64,000 nucleotides of DNA from the NCBI RefSeq assembly GCF_000685075.1, contig NZ_BAYD01000005.1, positions 1 to 64,000 on the forward strand. Reading direction: 5' to 3'. Positions 53,793-62,490 of this stretch are shown one piece after another. How positions within the stretch are numbered: the stretch's first letter is position 1; every line of letters begins with the position of its first letter. The notes under the pieces were generated by a model, which was not told where the DNA came from, searched no databases, and saw only the letters and a list, made by a program, of their open reading frames with translations. The position numbers and the translations under genes were made by a program. Source of the DNA: Paraburkholderia oxyphila NBRC 105797 (GTDB lineage: Bacteria > Pseudomonadota > Gammaproteobacteria > Burkholderiales > Burkholderiaceae).

Positions 53793-53795
53793 CCC

Positions 53796-55622
53796 ATGCG
53801 CGCAACGGCTTCGATGCCCGCGTGGCCCACGCTTGCCACTGTCGCGCTGCTGGCCGTGGCCATCGCGCTGCCCGCGTTCTCCAGCAACTACCTGATCGAC
53901 GTGGCGCTCACCATCGTCACGTACTCGATCCTCGGGCTCGGGCTCAATATCGTGGTGGGCTACGCGGGACTGCTCGATCTCGGCTATGCGGCCTTCTTCG
54001 CCATCGGCGCGTATACGACGGCGCTGCTCGAAACGCTGCTCGGTTTCTCGTTCTGGGAGACGTTGCCGTTCAGTCTCGGCTTCGCGGGCGTATCGGGGAT
54101 TGTCATCGGCTATCCGACCTTGCGTCTGCGCAGCGACTATCTGGCGATCGTCACGCTGGGCTTTGGCGAAATCACCCGCATCGTCGCGACCAACCTCGAG
54201 ATTACCGGCGGGCCGAACGGCATCTACGGCATTGCCAGCCCGGGCTTGTTCGGCTATGAGATCAGCTCGCCGCGCGCGGTCTACGAGCTCGGCATGGCGT
54301 TCCTGATCGTCGTGCTGCTGTTCGCCGTGCGGCTGGGCCGCTCGCGCCTCGGGCGCGCGTGGACGAGCATCCGCGAGGACGAAGCCGCCGCCGAGGCGGT
54401 TGGCGTTGCCACGCTGCGCGTGAAGCTGCTGGCTTATGTGATGGGCGCGCTGATCGGCGGGATCGCGGGGAGCCTCTTTGCCGCGCGCTTTGGCACCATC
54501 GATCCCACCGGCTTCACTTATCTGCAGTCCGTAACGATCCTCATCGTGGTCGTGCTCGGCGGGCGCGGCAGCATTCCGGGCGTGATTCTGGGCGCGATCA
54601 TCGTGGCCGGCGTGCCGGAGATGCTGCGCTTTCTGAACCTCTGGCGCATCTTCGGATTCGCCGTGGCGCTCGTGGTGCTGATGCTGCTGCGCCCGCAAGG
54701 CTTGTGGCCCGTGCGCGCGAGACGCGCCCTGCCACGGGCGGATCTTTCAGCCGTGCCGCCGGCCGGGGCGCCTGCAGCCCCCGTGCCGCCTTCAGCCGCC
54801 GCAGCGGGCGAGACGCTGCTCGAGGTGAGCGACCTCACTTGCCGCTTCGGCGGCGTGATGGCGATCGGCGGCATCAGCTTCGTGGTGCGCAGCGGCGAGA
54901 TTCTCGCGCTGATCGGCCCGAACGGCGCGGGCAAGACCACGGTATTCAATTGCCTCACGGGGGTGATCCGCGCAAGCGGCGGGCGCATGCTCTGGGGCGG
55001 CAGCCCCCTCGGTGGCGGCGCGCCGCACCGCAACGTGCATCGCGGCATCGCCCGCACGTTTCAGGGCATTCGTCTGTTCGGGCATATGAGCGCGTTCGAG
55101 AACGTGTTGACGGGCATGGATCACCGGCTGCACACGCCACTGCTTGCCGAGCTGGCCGGTACGCCCTCCGCACGCGCCGAAGCGGCCGAGCATGAGGCGC
55201 AAGGCATGAGCTGGCTCGACATGGTCGGACTGGGCGGGCGGGCGAGCGAATACGCGGCCGATCTGCCGTACGGCGACCAGCGCCGGCTGGAGATCGCCCG
55301 CGCGCTCGCCAGCAACCCGCGCCTCATCCTGCTGGACGAGCCGGCCGCCGGGATGAATCCGACCGAGAAGCAGGCGCTGATGGAGCTGATCCGGCGTATT
55401 CGCGCGCTGGGCGTGACGGTCCTGCTGATCGAGCACGATATGACGCTCGTGATGGGCGTATCGGACCGGATCATCGTGATGGATCATGGCGTCATGATCG
55501 CCGAAGGGCCGCCCGCGCAGATCCAGAGCGATGCGCGCGTGATCGATGCTTATCTGGGCACGGCCGAGGAAGACGACGCCAGCAATGCCGCCGATGGGGA
55601 GGAATCGCTGTGGGGCTCCTAG
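53796..55622 (+). CDS. LivM permease fused to LivG ATPase
   Basis: 608-aa fusion. Residues about 1-310 are a LivM-type permease ([61 protein letters not shown]). An Ala/Pro-rich linker at about 325-340 follows. Residues about 345-590 are a LivG-type ATPase (Walker [44 protein letters not shown]). The signature is replaced by LPYGDQRR, as is normal for LivG. Fusion fixes a 1:1 ratio with the second permease. Confidence 0.95.
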   Translation: MRATASMPAWPTLATVALLAVAIALPAFSSNYLIDVALTIVTYSILGLGLNIVVGYAGLLDLGYAAFFAIGAYTTALLETLLGFSFWETLPFSLGFAGVSGIVIGYPTLRLRSDYLAIVTLGFGEITRIVATNLEITGGPNGIYGIASPGLFGYEISSPRAVYELGMAFLIVVLLFAVRLGRSRLGRAWTSIREDEAAAEAVGVATLRVKLLAYVMGALIGGIAGSLFAARFGTIDPTGFTYLQSVTILIVVVLGGRGSIPGVILGAIIVAGVPEMLRFLNLWRIFGFAVALVVLMLLRPQGLWPVRARRALPRADLSAVPPAGAPAAPVPPSAAAAGETLLEVSDLTCRFGGVMAIGGISFVVRSGEILALIGPNGAGKTTVFNCLTGVIRASGGRMLWGGSPLGGGAPHRNVHRGIARTFQGIRLFGHMSAFENVLTGMDHRLHTPLLAELAGTPSARAEAAEHEAQGMSWLDMVGLGGRASEYAADLPYGDQRRLEIARALASNPRLILLDEPAAGMNPTEKQALMELIRRIRALGVTVLLIEHDMTLVMGVSDRIIVMDHGVMIAEGPPAQIQSDARVIDAYLGTAEEDDASNAADGEESLWGS

Positions 55623-56341
55623 AGGTCCGCGATCTGCGCGTGAGTTACGGCAACATCGAAGTGCTGCACGGTATTTCGCTCGACGTCGGGCCGGGCGAGA
55701 TCGTGGCGTTGCTCGGCGCCAACGGCGCGGGCAAGACCACCACGCTCAGGACCATCTCGGGGCTGCTGCGCCCACGCGGCGGGCATATCGCGCTCGACGG
55801 ACAAGCGCTGACCGGACTGCCGGCCCATCGGATCGTCGCGCTCGGCATTGGACACGTGCCCGAGGGGCGCAGGATGTTCGGCGTGCTGACGGTCGAGGAG
55901 AACCTGCGGCTCGGTGGCTATCTGATGCGGCGCGACGTCGCCGCACTCGAGCGCCGGATCGCGGCCCTCTATGAGACCTTCCCGCGCCTCGGCGAGCGCC
56001 GGGCACAACTGGCCGGAACGCTCAGCGGCGGCGAGCAGCAGATGCTGGCCATCGCGCGCGCGCTGATGCTCAAGCCGCGGCTCGTGCTGCTCGACGAGCC
56101 GTCGATGGGGCTCGCGCCGAAGCTCGTGCGCGCCATCTTCGGCATGATCGCGGACATCTGCACCGAAGGCACGGCAGTGCTCCTCGTCGAGCAGAACGTC
56201 CGGCAGGCGCTGCGCATCGCGCACCGGGCCTACGTGCTGGAGAGCGGCAGCGTGGCGCTCGCGGGCGCGTCCCGGGAACTGGCGCAGGACAGCCGCGTGC
56301 GTGCCGCGTATCTCGGCGGGAGTGCGACCGCGGCGGGGTAA
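55610..56341 (+). CDS. LivF-type ABC transporter ATPase
   Basis: 243-aa ATPase. Walker A GANGAGKTT, GHVPEGRRMFGVLTVEENL, signature LSGGEQQML, Walker B LVLLDEPSMGLAP and VEQNV are all present. It starts at GTG 55610, overlapping the fusion gene by 13 bp, with GGGGAGG 7 nt upstream. Last gene of the Liv operon. Confidence 0.94.
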   Translation: MGLLEVRDLRVSYGNIEVLHGISLDVGPGEIVALLGANGAGKTTTLRTISGLLRPRGGHIALDGQALTGLPAHRIVALGIGHVPEGRRMFGVLTVEENLRLGGYLMRRDVAALERRIAALYETFPRLGERRAQLAGTLSGGEQQMLAIARALMLKPRLVLLDEPSMGLAPKLVRAIFGMIADICTEGTAVLLVEQNVRQALRIAHRAYVLESGSVALAGASRELAQDSRVRAAYLGGSATAAG

Positions 56342-56623
56342 GTCTGTGCGTGCTGGCTTTGGCCGGGGGCGGGCCAAAGCCCGTATCTCGTGCAATCCGG
56401 CCGGCGACTGTTGCAACTAACGGTCAGGCGAGGCATGTTCAATCGAGGTCTGACCAGCGCGCGGCGTGTGTGCGCGTGGGCCCTCGTCATACAGGAAAAA
56501 TACCGTCCCGACGCCTAAACTGGTCTATGAGACTAACGCCGCTGAGGCGGTGGCTGGTCCGGAGCCGGCGGACGCGGACACGGTGTCGTGCCGGACGATG
56601 CGCGAGCGATCGAGGTGAACATC

Positions 56624-57232
56624 ATGACAAGGCGCGGATTGTGCCGGCTGCTGTTCGTACTGGTGGCGCTGTCCATGAGCGCCGCGGCTAGCGCCGGTAG
56701 AGGCGGCGGCTGGTATCACAGCGGCGGTGGCGGCTGGGGTGGCGGGAGCCACGGCAGCAACTGGAGCGGTGGGGGCTACGGCGGCGTGAACCACGGCAGC
56801 AGCTGGAGCGGCGGCGGGTGGAACGGCGGATATCACGGCAGCGGCTGGTATCACGGCAGCTATTACCACGGTGGCTACTACCATGGCGGCTACTATCACG
56901 GCTGGTATGGCTGCTGCGGGTCGGTGAGCGTCGGCTTTTACTTCGGTCCGGGCTTCGTCTACGGCTATCCGTTCTATCCGTATTACTACCCGCCGTACTA
57001 CGCCAGCGTCTACTACCCGTACGTATCCGGCGATCTGCTGCAACCGGCCGAATATGTCGAGCAGGGGCAGGATCAGGGACAGGCGGGTGTCGCCGATATG
57101 GATGACCAGGGCGGCGGCGCACCGCAACTCGCCTTCTGGTACTACTGCGCGAGTTCGCGTGGCTATTATCCCTACGTCCGGTCTTGCTCCAGCGGCTGGC
57201 AGAAGGTGCCGGCGCGCCCACCTGACAGTTGA
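56624..57232 (+). CDS. Glycine/tyrosine/histidine-rich secreted protein
   Basis: 202-aa protein with a signal peptide (LLFVLVALSMSAAASA). The mature N-terminal half is made of Gly/Trp/Ser/His/Tyr repeats (GGGWGGG, NWSGGGYGG, SSWSGGGWNGG, then YYHGG repeats), followed by a Tyr/Pro-rich stretch (YGYPFYPYYYPP). The C-terminal 60 residues hold three Cys (WYYCASSRGYYPYVRSCSSGW), a pattern seen in other secreted proteobacterial proteins of unknown role. Likely an envelope or adhesive low-complexity protein. Confidence 0.82.
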   Translation: MTRRGLCRLLFVLVALSMSAAASAGRGGGWYHSGGGGWGGGSHGSNWSGGGYGGVNHGSSWSGGGWNGGYHGSGWYHGSYYHGGYYHGGYYHGWYGCCGSVSVGFYFGPGFVYGYPFYPYYYPPYYASVYYPYVSGDLLQPAEYVEQGQDQGQAGVADMDDQGGGAPQLAFWYYCASSRGYYPYVRSCSSGWQKVPARPPDS

Positions 57233-57447
57233 GCGACGGATGCGAGTCTGGAAAGCGAGCCGAAGGCTTCGCGCCAGGAGGCTCGTTCAATCGTTGCCGG
57301 GGCCGTTCAATCGGCCCCGCAGCTGGCTTGCCGTTTCGTTCTTGTGCAAGAAACCGCTTGACGCGGCGCTGACTACCGCGTACCTTCGTGCACCAAAGTC
57401 TCCAAAATGCTCGATTGCTCATCCTTTGCCGCTATCCGCGGCTCTAG

Positions 57448-57476
57448 TTGACCTCTCCTCTTTTTGATCTTTTAGT
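57448..57476 (+). promoter_or_regulatory. Possible promoter of the cold-shock gene
   Basis: TTGACC (57448-57453), a 17-nt spacer and TTTAGT (57471-57476). The spacing is ideal but the -10 box is weak. Confidence 0.35.
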
Positions 57477-57495
57477 CGCCCTTTTCATAAGGGCG
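57477..57495 (+). promoter_or_regulatory. Hairpin in the cold-shock gene leader
   Basis: Perfect 7-bp stem CGCCCTT / AAGGGCG with loop TTCAT, 34 nt before the cold-shock GTG start. It could be a thermosensitive leader element. Confidence 0.45.
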
Positions 57496-57528
57496 TGCAA
57501 CTTTATTCGTCTGTTTAAGGAATTACGA

Positions 57529-57732
57529 GTGGAAACCGGTACTGTCAAGTGGTTCAACGATACCAAGGGCTTTGGCTTCATTACGCCGGACAAGGGTGGC
57601 GACGACCTGTTCGCACACTTCTCGGAAGTGCGTGGCACGGGCTTCAAGACGCTTGCTGAAGGCCAGAAGGTCAGCTACGAAACGAAGCGCGGCCCGAAGG
57701 GTCTGCAGGCTTCGAACATCACGCCGCAGTAA
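57529..57732 (+). CDS. Cold-shock domain protein (CspA family)
   Basis: 67-aa single cold-shock domain that binds single-stranded RNA/DNA. RNP1 is KGFGFI and RNP2 is [15 protein letters not shown] is typical. It starts at GTG 57529 (METGTVKWF), with AAGGA 8 nt upstream; the extra residues upstream are not CSD. It is followed by a terminator and then, 448 bp later, by infA. Confidence 0.95.
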   Translation: METGTVKWFNDTKGFGFITPDKGGDDLFAHFSEVRGTGFKTLAEGQKVSYETKRGPKGLQASNITPQ

Positions 57733-58180
57733 CGCTATCGGATCGCGCCGGCCCGTTGGGGCGGCGCGATTCTCTCGCCTTGCGTGGCGCTCGTTTGCCA
57801 CGCATGCCAGCGATCTTTTCTTGCTTTCCTGTTCCCGCCGCGCCTGCAGCTTGAAGGTGTGGTGTCTATAGCTCGCCCAGTCTTCGCGCTTGCTGTTCGA
57901 TATCAGGTTCCCGCCAACTGGCAGCGAATCCGATGTGCTCATCGACAGCGTCGCTCTAGCGCAATCTTCGGGAAGTCTGCAGCCCTGGCGGATCGCCGGG
58001 TTTCGACGCCCTGAACGCCGTTGCTTGCTGGTCCAGGTTCGCACAGATCCTTCTCCGGCGTCTGTCTGTAATGCGCCGGACAACTCTCAACATCACCATA
58101 CGCGTAAGCGATGCAGTAATCGGCGATGCTCGCCGACGTTTTGCATTTGACGCGACACTACGCTCTCTGGAGGCATCGAT
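57733..58180. other. Intergenic region between csp and infA
   Basis: About 450 bp with no convincing gene on either strand; the longest open frames here are arginine-rich shadows. It holds the csp terminator at its start and must contain the infA promoter or leader. No structured RNA was recognised. Confidence 0.5.
57742..57770 (+). terminator. Terminator after the cold-shock gene
   Basis: A stem of about 12 bp, ATCGCGCCG... with ...CGGCGCGAT, one mismatch and loop GTT, followed by a T/C-rich tail (TCTCTC). Confidence 0.65.
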
Positions 58181-58447
58181 TTGGCAAAAGAAGAACTGCT
58201 GGAACTAGACGGAGTCGTCGACGAAGTGCTGCCGGACAGCAAATACCGCGTCACGCTCGAAAATGGCGTGATCGTGAACGCGTATGCCTCGGGCCGCATG
58301 CGCAAGAATCACATTCGCATTCTTGCCGGCGACCGGGTCACGCTGGAACTGTCGGTCTACGATCTGACGAAAGGGCGCATCAACTTCCGCCACAAAGACG
58401 AGCGTGCGCCCACCGGGCAGCCGCGCCCGGCTATGCGCCGCCGTTAA
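58181..58447 (+). CDS. infA: Translation initiation factor IF-1, second copy
   Basis: 88-aa IF-1 (S1/OB fold) that binds the A site of the 30S subunit in initiation. Hallmarks are [63 protein letters not shown]. It is longer than the usual 72 residues because of a Pro/Arg-rich tail ([13 protein letters not shown]). The start is TTG at 58181 with GGAGG 8 nt upstream, a rare start that may keep expression low. The position behind a cold-shock gene suggests stress use. Confidence 0.95.
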   Translation: MAKEELLELDGVVDEVLPDSKYRVTLENGVIVNAYASGRMRKNHIRILAGDRVTLELSVYDLTKGRINFRHKDERAPTGQPRPAMRRR

Positions 58448-58466
58448 GCGCGCCGCGAGCCCAAAC

Positions 58467-58934
58467 TCAATCGGTCCCGCGAGGCGGCGTTTTGTGCCGT
58501 GCGAGGAACCGGTCGAGTTGGCCCGCAAACGCCTTGCTGTCGCGGGCGCTGAAAGGCGCCGGGCCACCGGTCTCAATGCCCGCATTGCGCAGTTGATCCA
58601 TGACGTCGCGCATCGTCAGACGCTCCTGGATATTTTCACGCGTGAACCAGTTGCCACGCGGATCGAGCGCATGCGCGCCCCGCTCCAGTACTGCCGCGGC
58701 AAGCGGTATGTCCGCAGTGATCACCAGATCGCCTGAGGCAACGAGCTCGACGACGCGGGCATCGGCCGCGTCGAAGCCGGCCGGCACCTGGATCGACTTG
58801 ATAAAGGGTGACGGCGGCGTGCGCAAATATTGATTGGCCACCAGCGTCACCGTGATTTCGGCGCGCTTGGCGGCCCGAAACAAGATGTCCTTGATGACGG
58901 CAGGACAGGCGTCGGCGTCGACCAGCACTTGCAT
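58467..58934 (-). CDS. YaiI/YqxD family protein (DUF188)
   Basis: 155-aa protein of the UPF0178 family with a PIN-like fold. The conserved start QVLVDADACP, SGDLVITADIPLAA and GNWFTRENI are clear. The biochemical role of the family is not established. It is convergent with infA. Confidence 0.93.
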   Translation of the reverse strand: MQVLVDADACPAVIKDILFRAAKRAEITVTLVANQYLRTPPSPFIKSIQVPAGFDAADARVVELVASGDLVITADIPLAAAVLERGAHALDPRGNWFTRENIQERLTMRDVMDQLRNAGIETGGPAPFSARDSKAFAGQLDRFLARHKTPPRGTD

Positions 58935-58963
58935 GAAGGCAATTCCAGCACATTAAAACGCGA

Positions 58964-59956
58964 TCATATACCAAGGTTCGCGCGGGTCTTGCTGTGGCCC
59001 GGCGTGACGCCACCGGGCGCCACCTCGACGCAAAAGTCATGGATCGCCGTCACCATCTGCTGTAGACCGGGCTGCTCGAGCGGGTAGTGTCCCGCGTTTT
59101 CCAGCATCGTCACCTTGACGGGCACACGCTGGATTCGCCGCAGGAACAACTGGCTCAGATGCAAGGGCGTCCAGCGATCCTGCGCGGGCTGCGTGAGCAA
59201 GACAGGACACACATCGAAATCCTCGGGCTCGACGAGCGGCCGATAGCCCGTGTAGCTGGCCAGAAAACGCATGGTCACCCACTTTCCCGCCGAGGTCTTG
59301 TCCGCCATGCAGGCCTTCAGCGCGGCCGGGTTGTTCACGAGCGTGTGCATCTTGCTCGCCGCCGCCATCGGCATGCGCAGCCCCGCGAGCGGCGTGCGCG
59401 CGGTGAGCGCCGCGAGCGGGCCCCCCACGCGGCTCATGAAGCGGTTGTACGCCGTCTCGTCACGCACCTGCTGGATCCGTTGATCGAGAAACGTCATGCC
59501 GACGATGCCCTTGACCTTGCCGTTCTTCGCCGCGACGTGATACGTCTCCATGCCGCCCGCGCTCAATCCGTAGAGCACGATGGGGCGGTTGTCGCGCGCC
59601 AGTTCCGCATCGATGAGGTCGCTGCCGGCCTGCACCCAGTCGTCGTAGCGGATGGGCCGGCCGCGGCGTACCTGGGTCAGGCCGTATTCCGGCATGTCGA
59701 TTGCGATGGTTTCGAAGCCTCGGCGGGCAAGCGGCGCGCCGAGTATCGTCGACATTTGCCGGCCGTTCGTCCCCACCCCGTGGAAAAGAATCACCTTCAG
59801 CGGCGCACGCGCATTGCGATAGCAATCGAGATGGACGCGGTGACCGTTCCATGACCACCATTCTTCTTGCGGCACCTGAGCCGGCTTTAACTGAAACTCG
59901 ACAGGGAGAAAGCTTTGAATCTGTCTCCAGCTTTCTTGCTGCGCGTAGGTCGTCAT
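58964..59956 (-). CDS. Alpha/beta hydrolase
   Basis: 330-aa alpha/beta hydrolase. The nucleophile elbow is GLSAGG (about residue 152), the oxyanion block ILFHGVGTNG, and the catalytic His lies in LENAGHYPLEQPG. The start at 59956 overlaps the stop of the monooxygenase-esterase gene (ATGA), so it is the last gene of the operon. It probably cleaves an ester or lactone made by the monooxygenase. Confidence 0.92.
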   Translation of the reverse strand: MTTYAQQESWRQIQSFLPVEFQLKPAQVPQEEWWSWNGHRVHLDCYRNARAPLKVILFHGVGTNGRQMSTILGAPLARRGFETIAIDMPEYGLTQVRRGRPIRYDDWVQAGSDLIDAELARDNRPIVLYGLSAGGMETYHVAAKNGKVKGIVGMTFLDQRIQQVRDETAYNRFMSRVGGPLAALTARTPLAGLRMPMAAASKMHTLVNNPAALKACMADKTSAGKWVTMRFLASYTGYRPLVEPEDFDVCPVLLTQPAQDRWTPLHLSQLFLRRIQRVPVKVTMLENAGHYPLEQPGLQQMVTAIHDFCVEVAPGGVTPGHSKTRANLGI

Positions 59957-62490
59957 TCGAAATCTCTCTTCGGTGCAAAGGGGGTGAGCATGGGCGCGCC
60001 GGTGGCGTGGTCGTGGGACGAGTGGCGTTGATCGACGACACCCCAGGCAACGCCCGCGCGTTGCGCCGCAAATTCCGCGAGCGTGCGCAACGCGGCTCGC
60101 GCCGAGCGCAAGTAGAACGCCTGCAACTGGAACACGTGCCATCGCCCGGTGTGGACTTCGAGCGTGCAGCGCACGCCGCACGCGTTCGCGTGCTCGGTCA
60201 GCCGCAACGAATCGGATAGCAGTACTTCCTGATCGCCCACCTGGATCAACATGGGTGGCAGGCCGCGCAGATCGGTGTCGAGCGGTCCGTGCGAGGCGGC
60301 GGGGTTGGCGCCGTGATACCAGCGCAGGCCTTGCTCCAGCCAGCCGCGCCGGATCATCGGATCGGCGCTGGCACGCGTCGCGAGCGTGGCGCCGCCGAGC
60401 GTCGCGTCGGTGACCGGCGAGATCAGCATGAGCGCGGCCGGCATGCGTTCGCCGCGATCGCGCAGCGCGATCGCGAGGCTCAACGCAAGCGCGCCGCCCG
60501 CCGAATCGCCGGCCACGACGATGCGCTCCGGCGCATGGCCTTGCGCGCGCAACGCCGCATACGCGGCCAGCGCGTCGTCGAGCGCCGCCGGGTAGGGGTG
60601 TTCGGGCGCGAGCCGGTAGTCGGGCACCCACACCTCCATGCCCGATTCGCGGGCAAGCCGCGTCGTCACGCTGCGGTGCGTGCCGGGGCCGCCGAGGCAG
60701 AACGCGCCGCCGTGCAGGTAGAGGATCGCGCCGCCGGTGTCGCCGCGTCTGGGCGCGACGACTTCGGTGGGGACGCCGCCCGCCGGCCTGCGATAGCGGA
60801 TCACGCCGCCCACGCCGGGCATCAGCGGCGACATGAGCCCGACGACGCGCCGCTGCACGCCGGCGCCGAACGGCGGCCCGATCAGCGAGCGGAAGCCGAC
60901 CCGCAGGAAGCCGCGCAGGAAGGCCGCATTGAGCGCTTCCAGTGCGCCGGCGGGCTCGGCGATCGTGACCCCGCCCGCCTGCCCGGCAGCGCCCGGCATC
61001 ACGGTGCTCAGCCGGTAGGCGGCGAGCCCGGAAAAGCGCGTGAGCCAGCGGTAGGTGAGCGTGAAGCCCGGCCAGTTGGTGCTGTTGTGCCCGGACGCAT
61101 CCACATACCAGCTCTTGCAGCCGCTCCATACCGAGCCCGCGAGGCGTTGCTGGACGCGCTCGTTGAAGCGCCGGTAGCGCCGCGGATCGACGTCGATCGC
61201 GCTCGCGCCGGCGCGCCGCATCGCGCGCACGCAGCGCATGACATGCGCGATCTGACTTTCGAGCATATAGACGATCGAGTTGTGGCCGAGGTTCGTGTTC
61301 GGGCCATAGAGCGTGAAGAAGTCAGGAAAGCCAGGCACTGCGAGCCCGAGCCAGGCCTGCGCGCCGCGGCGCCATGCATCGTTCAGGTCGAGGCCGTTGC
61401 GTCCCGTGATGCGCATCGGCGAGAGAAACTCGGTCGCCGCAAATCCGGTCCCGTAGACGATCGCGTCCACTGCGTGATGCGTGCCGTCCACGGTTTCGAT
61501 ACCGTGTTCGGTCACGCGCCGGATGCCTTGCGTGACGAGTTCGACGTTGTGCTTGCTCAGTGCGGCCAGATAGTCGCTCGACAGCAGGATGCGCTTGCAG
61601 CCGATCGGGTAGTCGGGCGTGAGCCGCTCGCGCAGCGCCGCGTCGGGCACCTGTTGCGCGAGCAGCTTGCGGAACGGGCGGCCCACCGCGAATTTCATGA
61701 TTCCACTCAGGCGCGTGAGCGCGACCGCGCGCGATTCGTAGCGCACGTAGATCGCCGCGCGATGGAGCTTCATCGTCCACGGCAATGCGCGGAACAGTGC
61801 GCGTTGCCACGGCCGGTAGGCGCGGTCGGGGCGCGGCATCAGATACGCGGGCGAGCGCTGGAATACCGTTAGCGACTGCACGGTATCGGCGATCGCGGGC
61901 ACGAACTGGATCGCGGACGCGCCGGTTCCGACCACCGCGACGCGCTTGCCGGCGAGCGGATACTTGTGATCCCAGTGGGCCGAATGGAACGCGCGGCCGC
62001 GGAACGTCTCCATGCCGGGCAGCTTCGGCAATGCCGGCCGGCTCAACTGGCCCGTGCCGCTGATCAGCCATTGCGCGCTCAGCGTCGAGCCGTCCGTCAA
62101 TGTCACGCGCCATAACGCGTGAGGCTCGTCGTAGCGCGCATGCGCGACTTCCGCGTGAAAGCGCAGATGCGGCGCCAGTCCATACTTGGACGCGCAATGG
62201 CGCAGGTACGCGTAAATCTCCGCTTGCCGCGCGAACGTTCGCGACCACTCGGGGTTCGGTTCGAAGGAAAACGAATAAAGATGCGAGGGGACGTCGCACG
62301 CGGCGCCGGGATAGCTGTTGTCGCGCCAAACGCCGCCAACGTCATGCGAGCGCTCCAGAATCACGAAGTCTTCGATGCCGGCGCGCTTGAGCGCGATGCC
62401 CATGCCGATGCCGGCAAAGCCCGCACCGATGACGATGGCGCTCAGCGGCCTGGCGCTCGCTTCGAGGGTGGTCGATTCAGGCGATTGCAT
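59953..62490 (-). CDS. Baeyer-Villiger monooxygenase fused to HSL-type esterase
   Basis: 845-aa fusion. Residues about 1-490 are an FAD/NADPH class B monooxygenase: FAD motif GAGFAG (22-27), the Baeyer-Villiger fingerprint FRGRAFHSAHWD (163-174) and NADPH motif GTGASA (188-193). Residues about 540-800 are a hormone-sensitive-lipase-type hydrolase with HGGAF (about 592) and GDSAGG (about 660). The first half would turn a ketone into an ester or lactone and the second half would cleave it. The start at 62490 overlaps the GMC gene by 14 bp. Confidence 0.94.
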   Translation of the reverse strand: MQSPESTTLEASARPLSAIVIGAGFAGIGMGIALKRAGIEDFVILERSHDVGGVWRDNSYPGAACDVPSHLYSFSFEPNPEWSRTFARQAEIYAYLRHCASKYGLAPHLRFHAEVAHARYDEPHALWRVTLTDGSTLSAQWLISGTGQLSRPALPKLPGMETFRGRAFHSAHWDHKYPLAGKRVAVVGTGASAIQFVPAIADTVQSLTVFQRSPAYLMPRPDRAYRPWQRALFRALPWTMKLHRAAIYVRYESRAVALTRLSGIMKFAVGRPFRKLLAQQVPDAALRERLTPDYPIGCKRILLSSDYLAALSKHNVELVTQGIRRVTEHGIETVDGTHHAVDAIVYGTGFAATEFLSPMRITGRNGLDLNDAWRRGAQAWLGLAVPGFPDFFTLYGPNTNLGHNSIVYMLESQIAHVMRCVRAMRRAGASAIDVDPRRYRRFNERVQQRLAGSVWSGCKSWYVDASGHNSTNWPGFTLTYRWLTRFSGLAAYRLSTVMPGAAGQAGGVTIAEPAGALEALNAAFLRGFLRVGFRSLIGPPFGAGVQRRVVGLMSPLMPGVGGVIRYRRPAGGVPTEVVAPRRGDTGGAILYLHGGAFCLGGPGTHRSVTTRLARESGMEVWVPDYRLAPEHPYPAALDDALAAYAALRAQGHAPERIVVAGDSAGGALALSLAIALRDRGERMPAALMLISPVTDATLGGATLATRASADPMIRRGWLEQGLRWYHGANPAASHGPLDTDLRGLPPMLIQVGDQEVLLSDSLRLTEHANACGVRCTLEVHTGRWHVFQLQAFYLRSARAALRTLAEFAAQRAGVAWGVVDQRHSSHDHATGAPMLTPFAPKRDFE

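Noticed and set aside
52794..54698. Open frame of 634 codons on the minus strand across the Liv permease genes
   Set aside because: His/Arg/Glu-rich shadow of clear membrane transporter genes.
57523..58083. 186-codon minus-strand frame across csp and the csp-infA gap
   Set aside because: Overlaps the cold-shock gene, Arg/Ser-rich and without ribosome site or motif.
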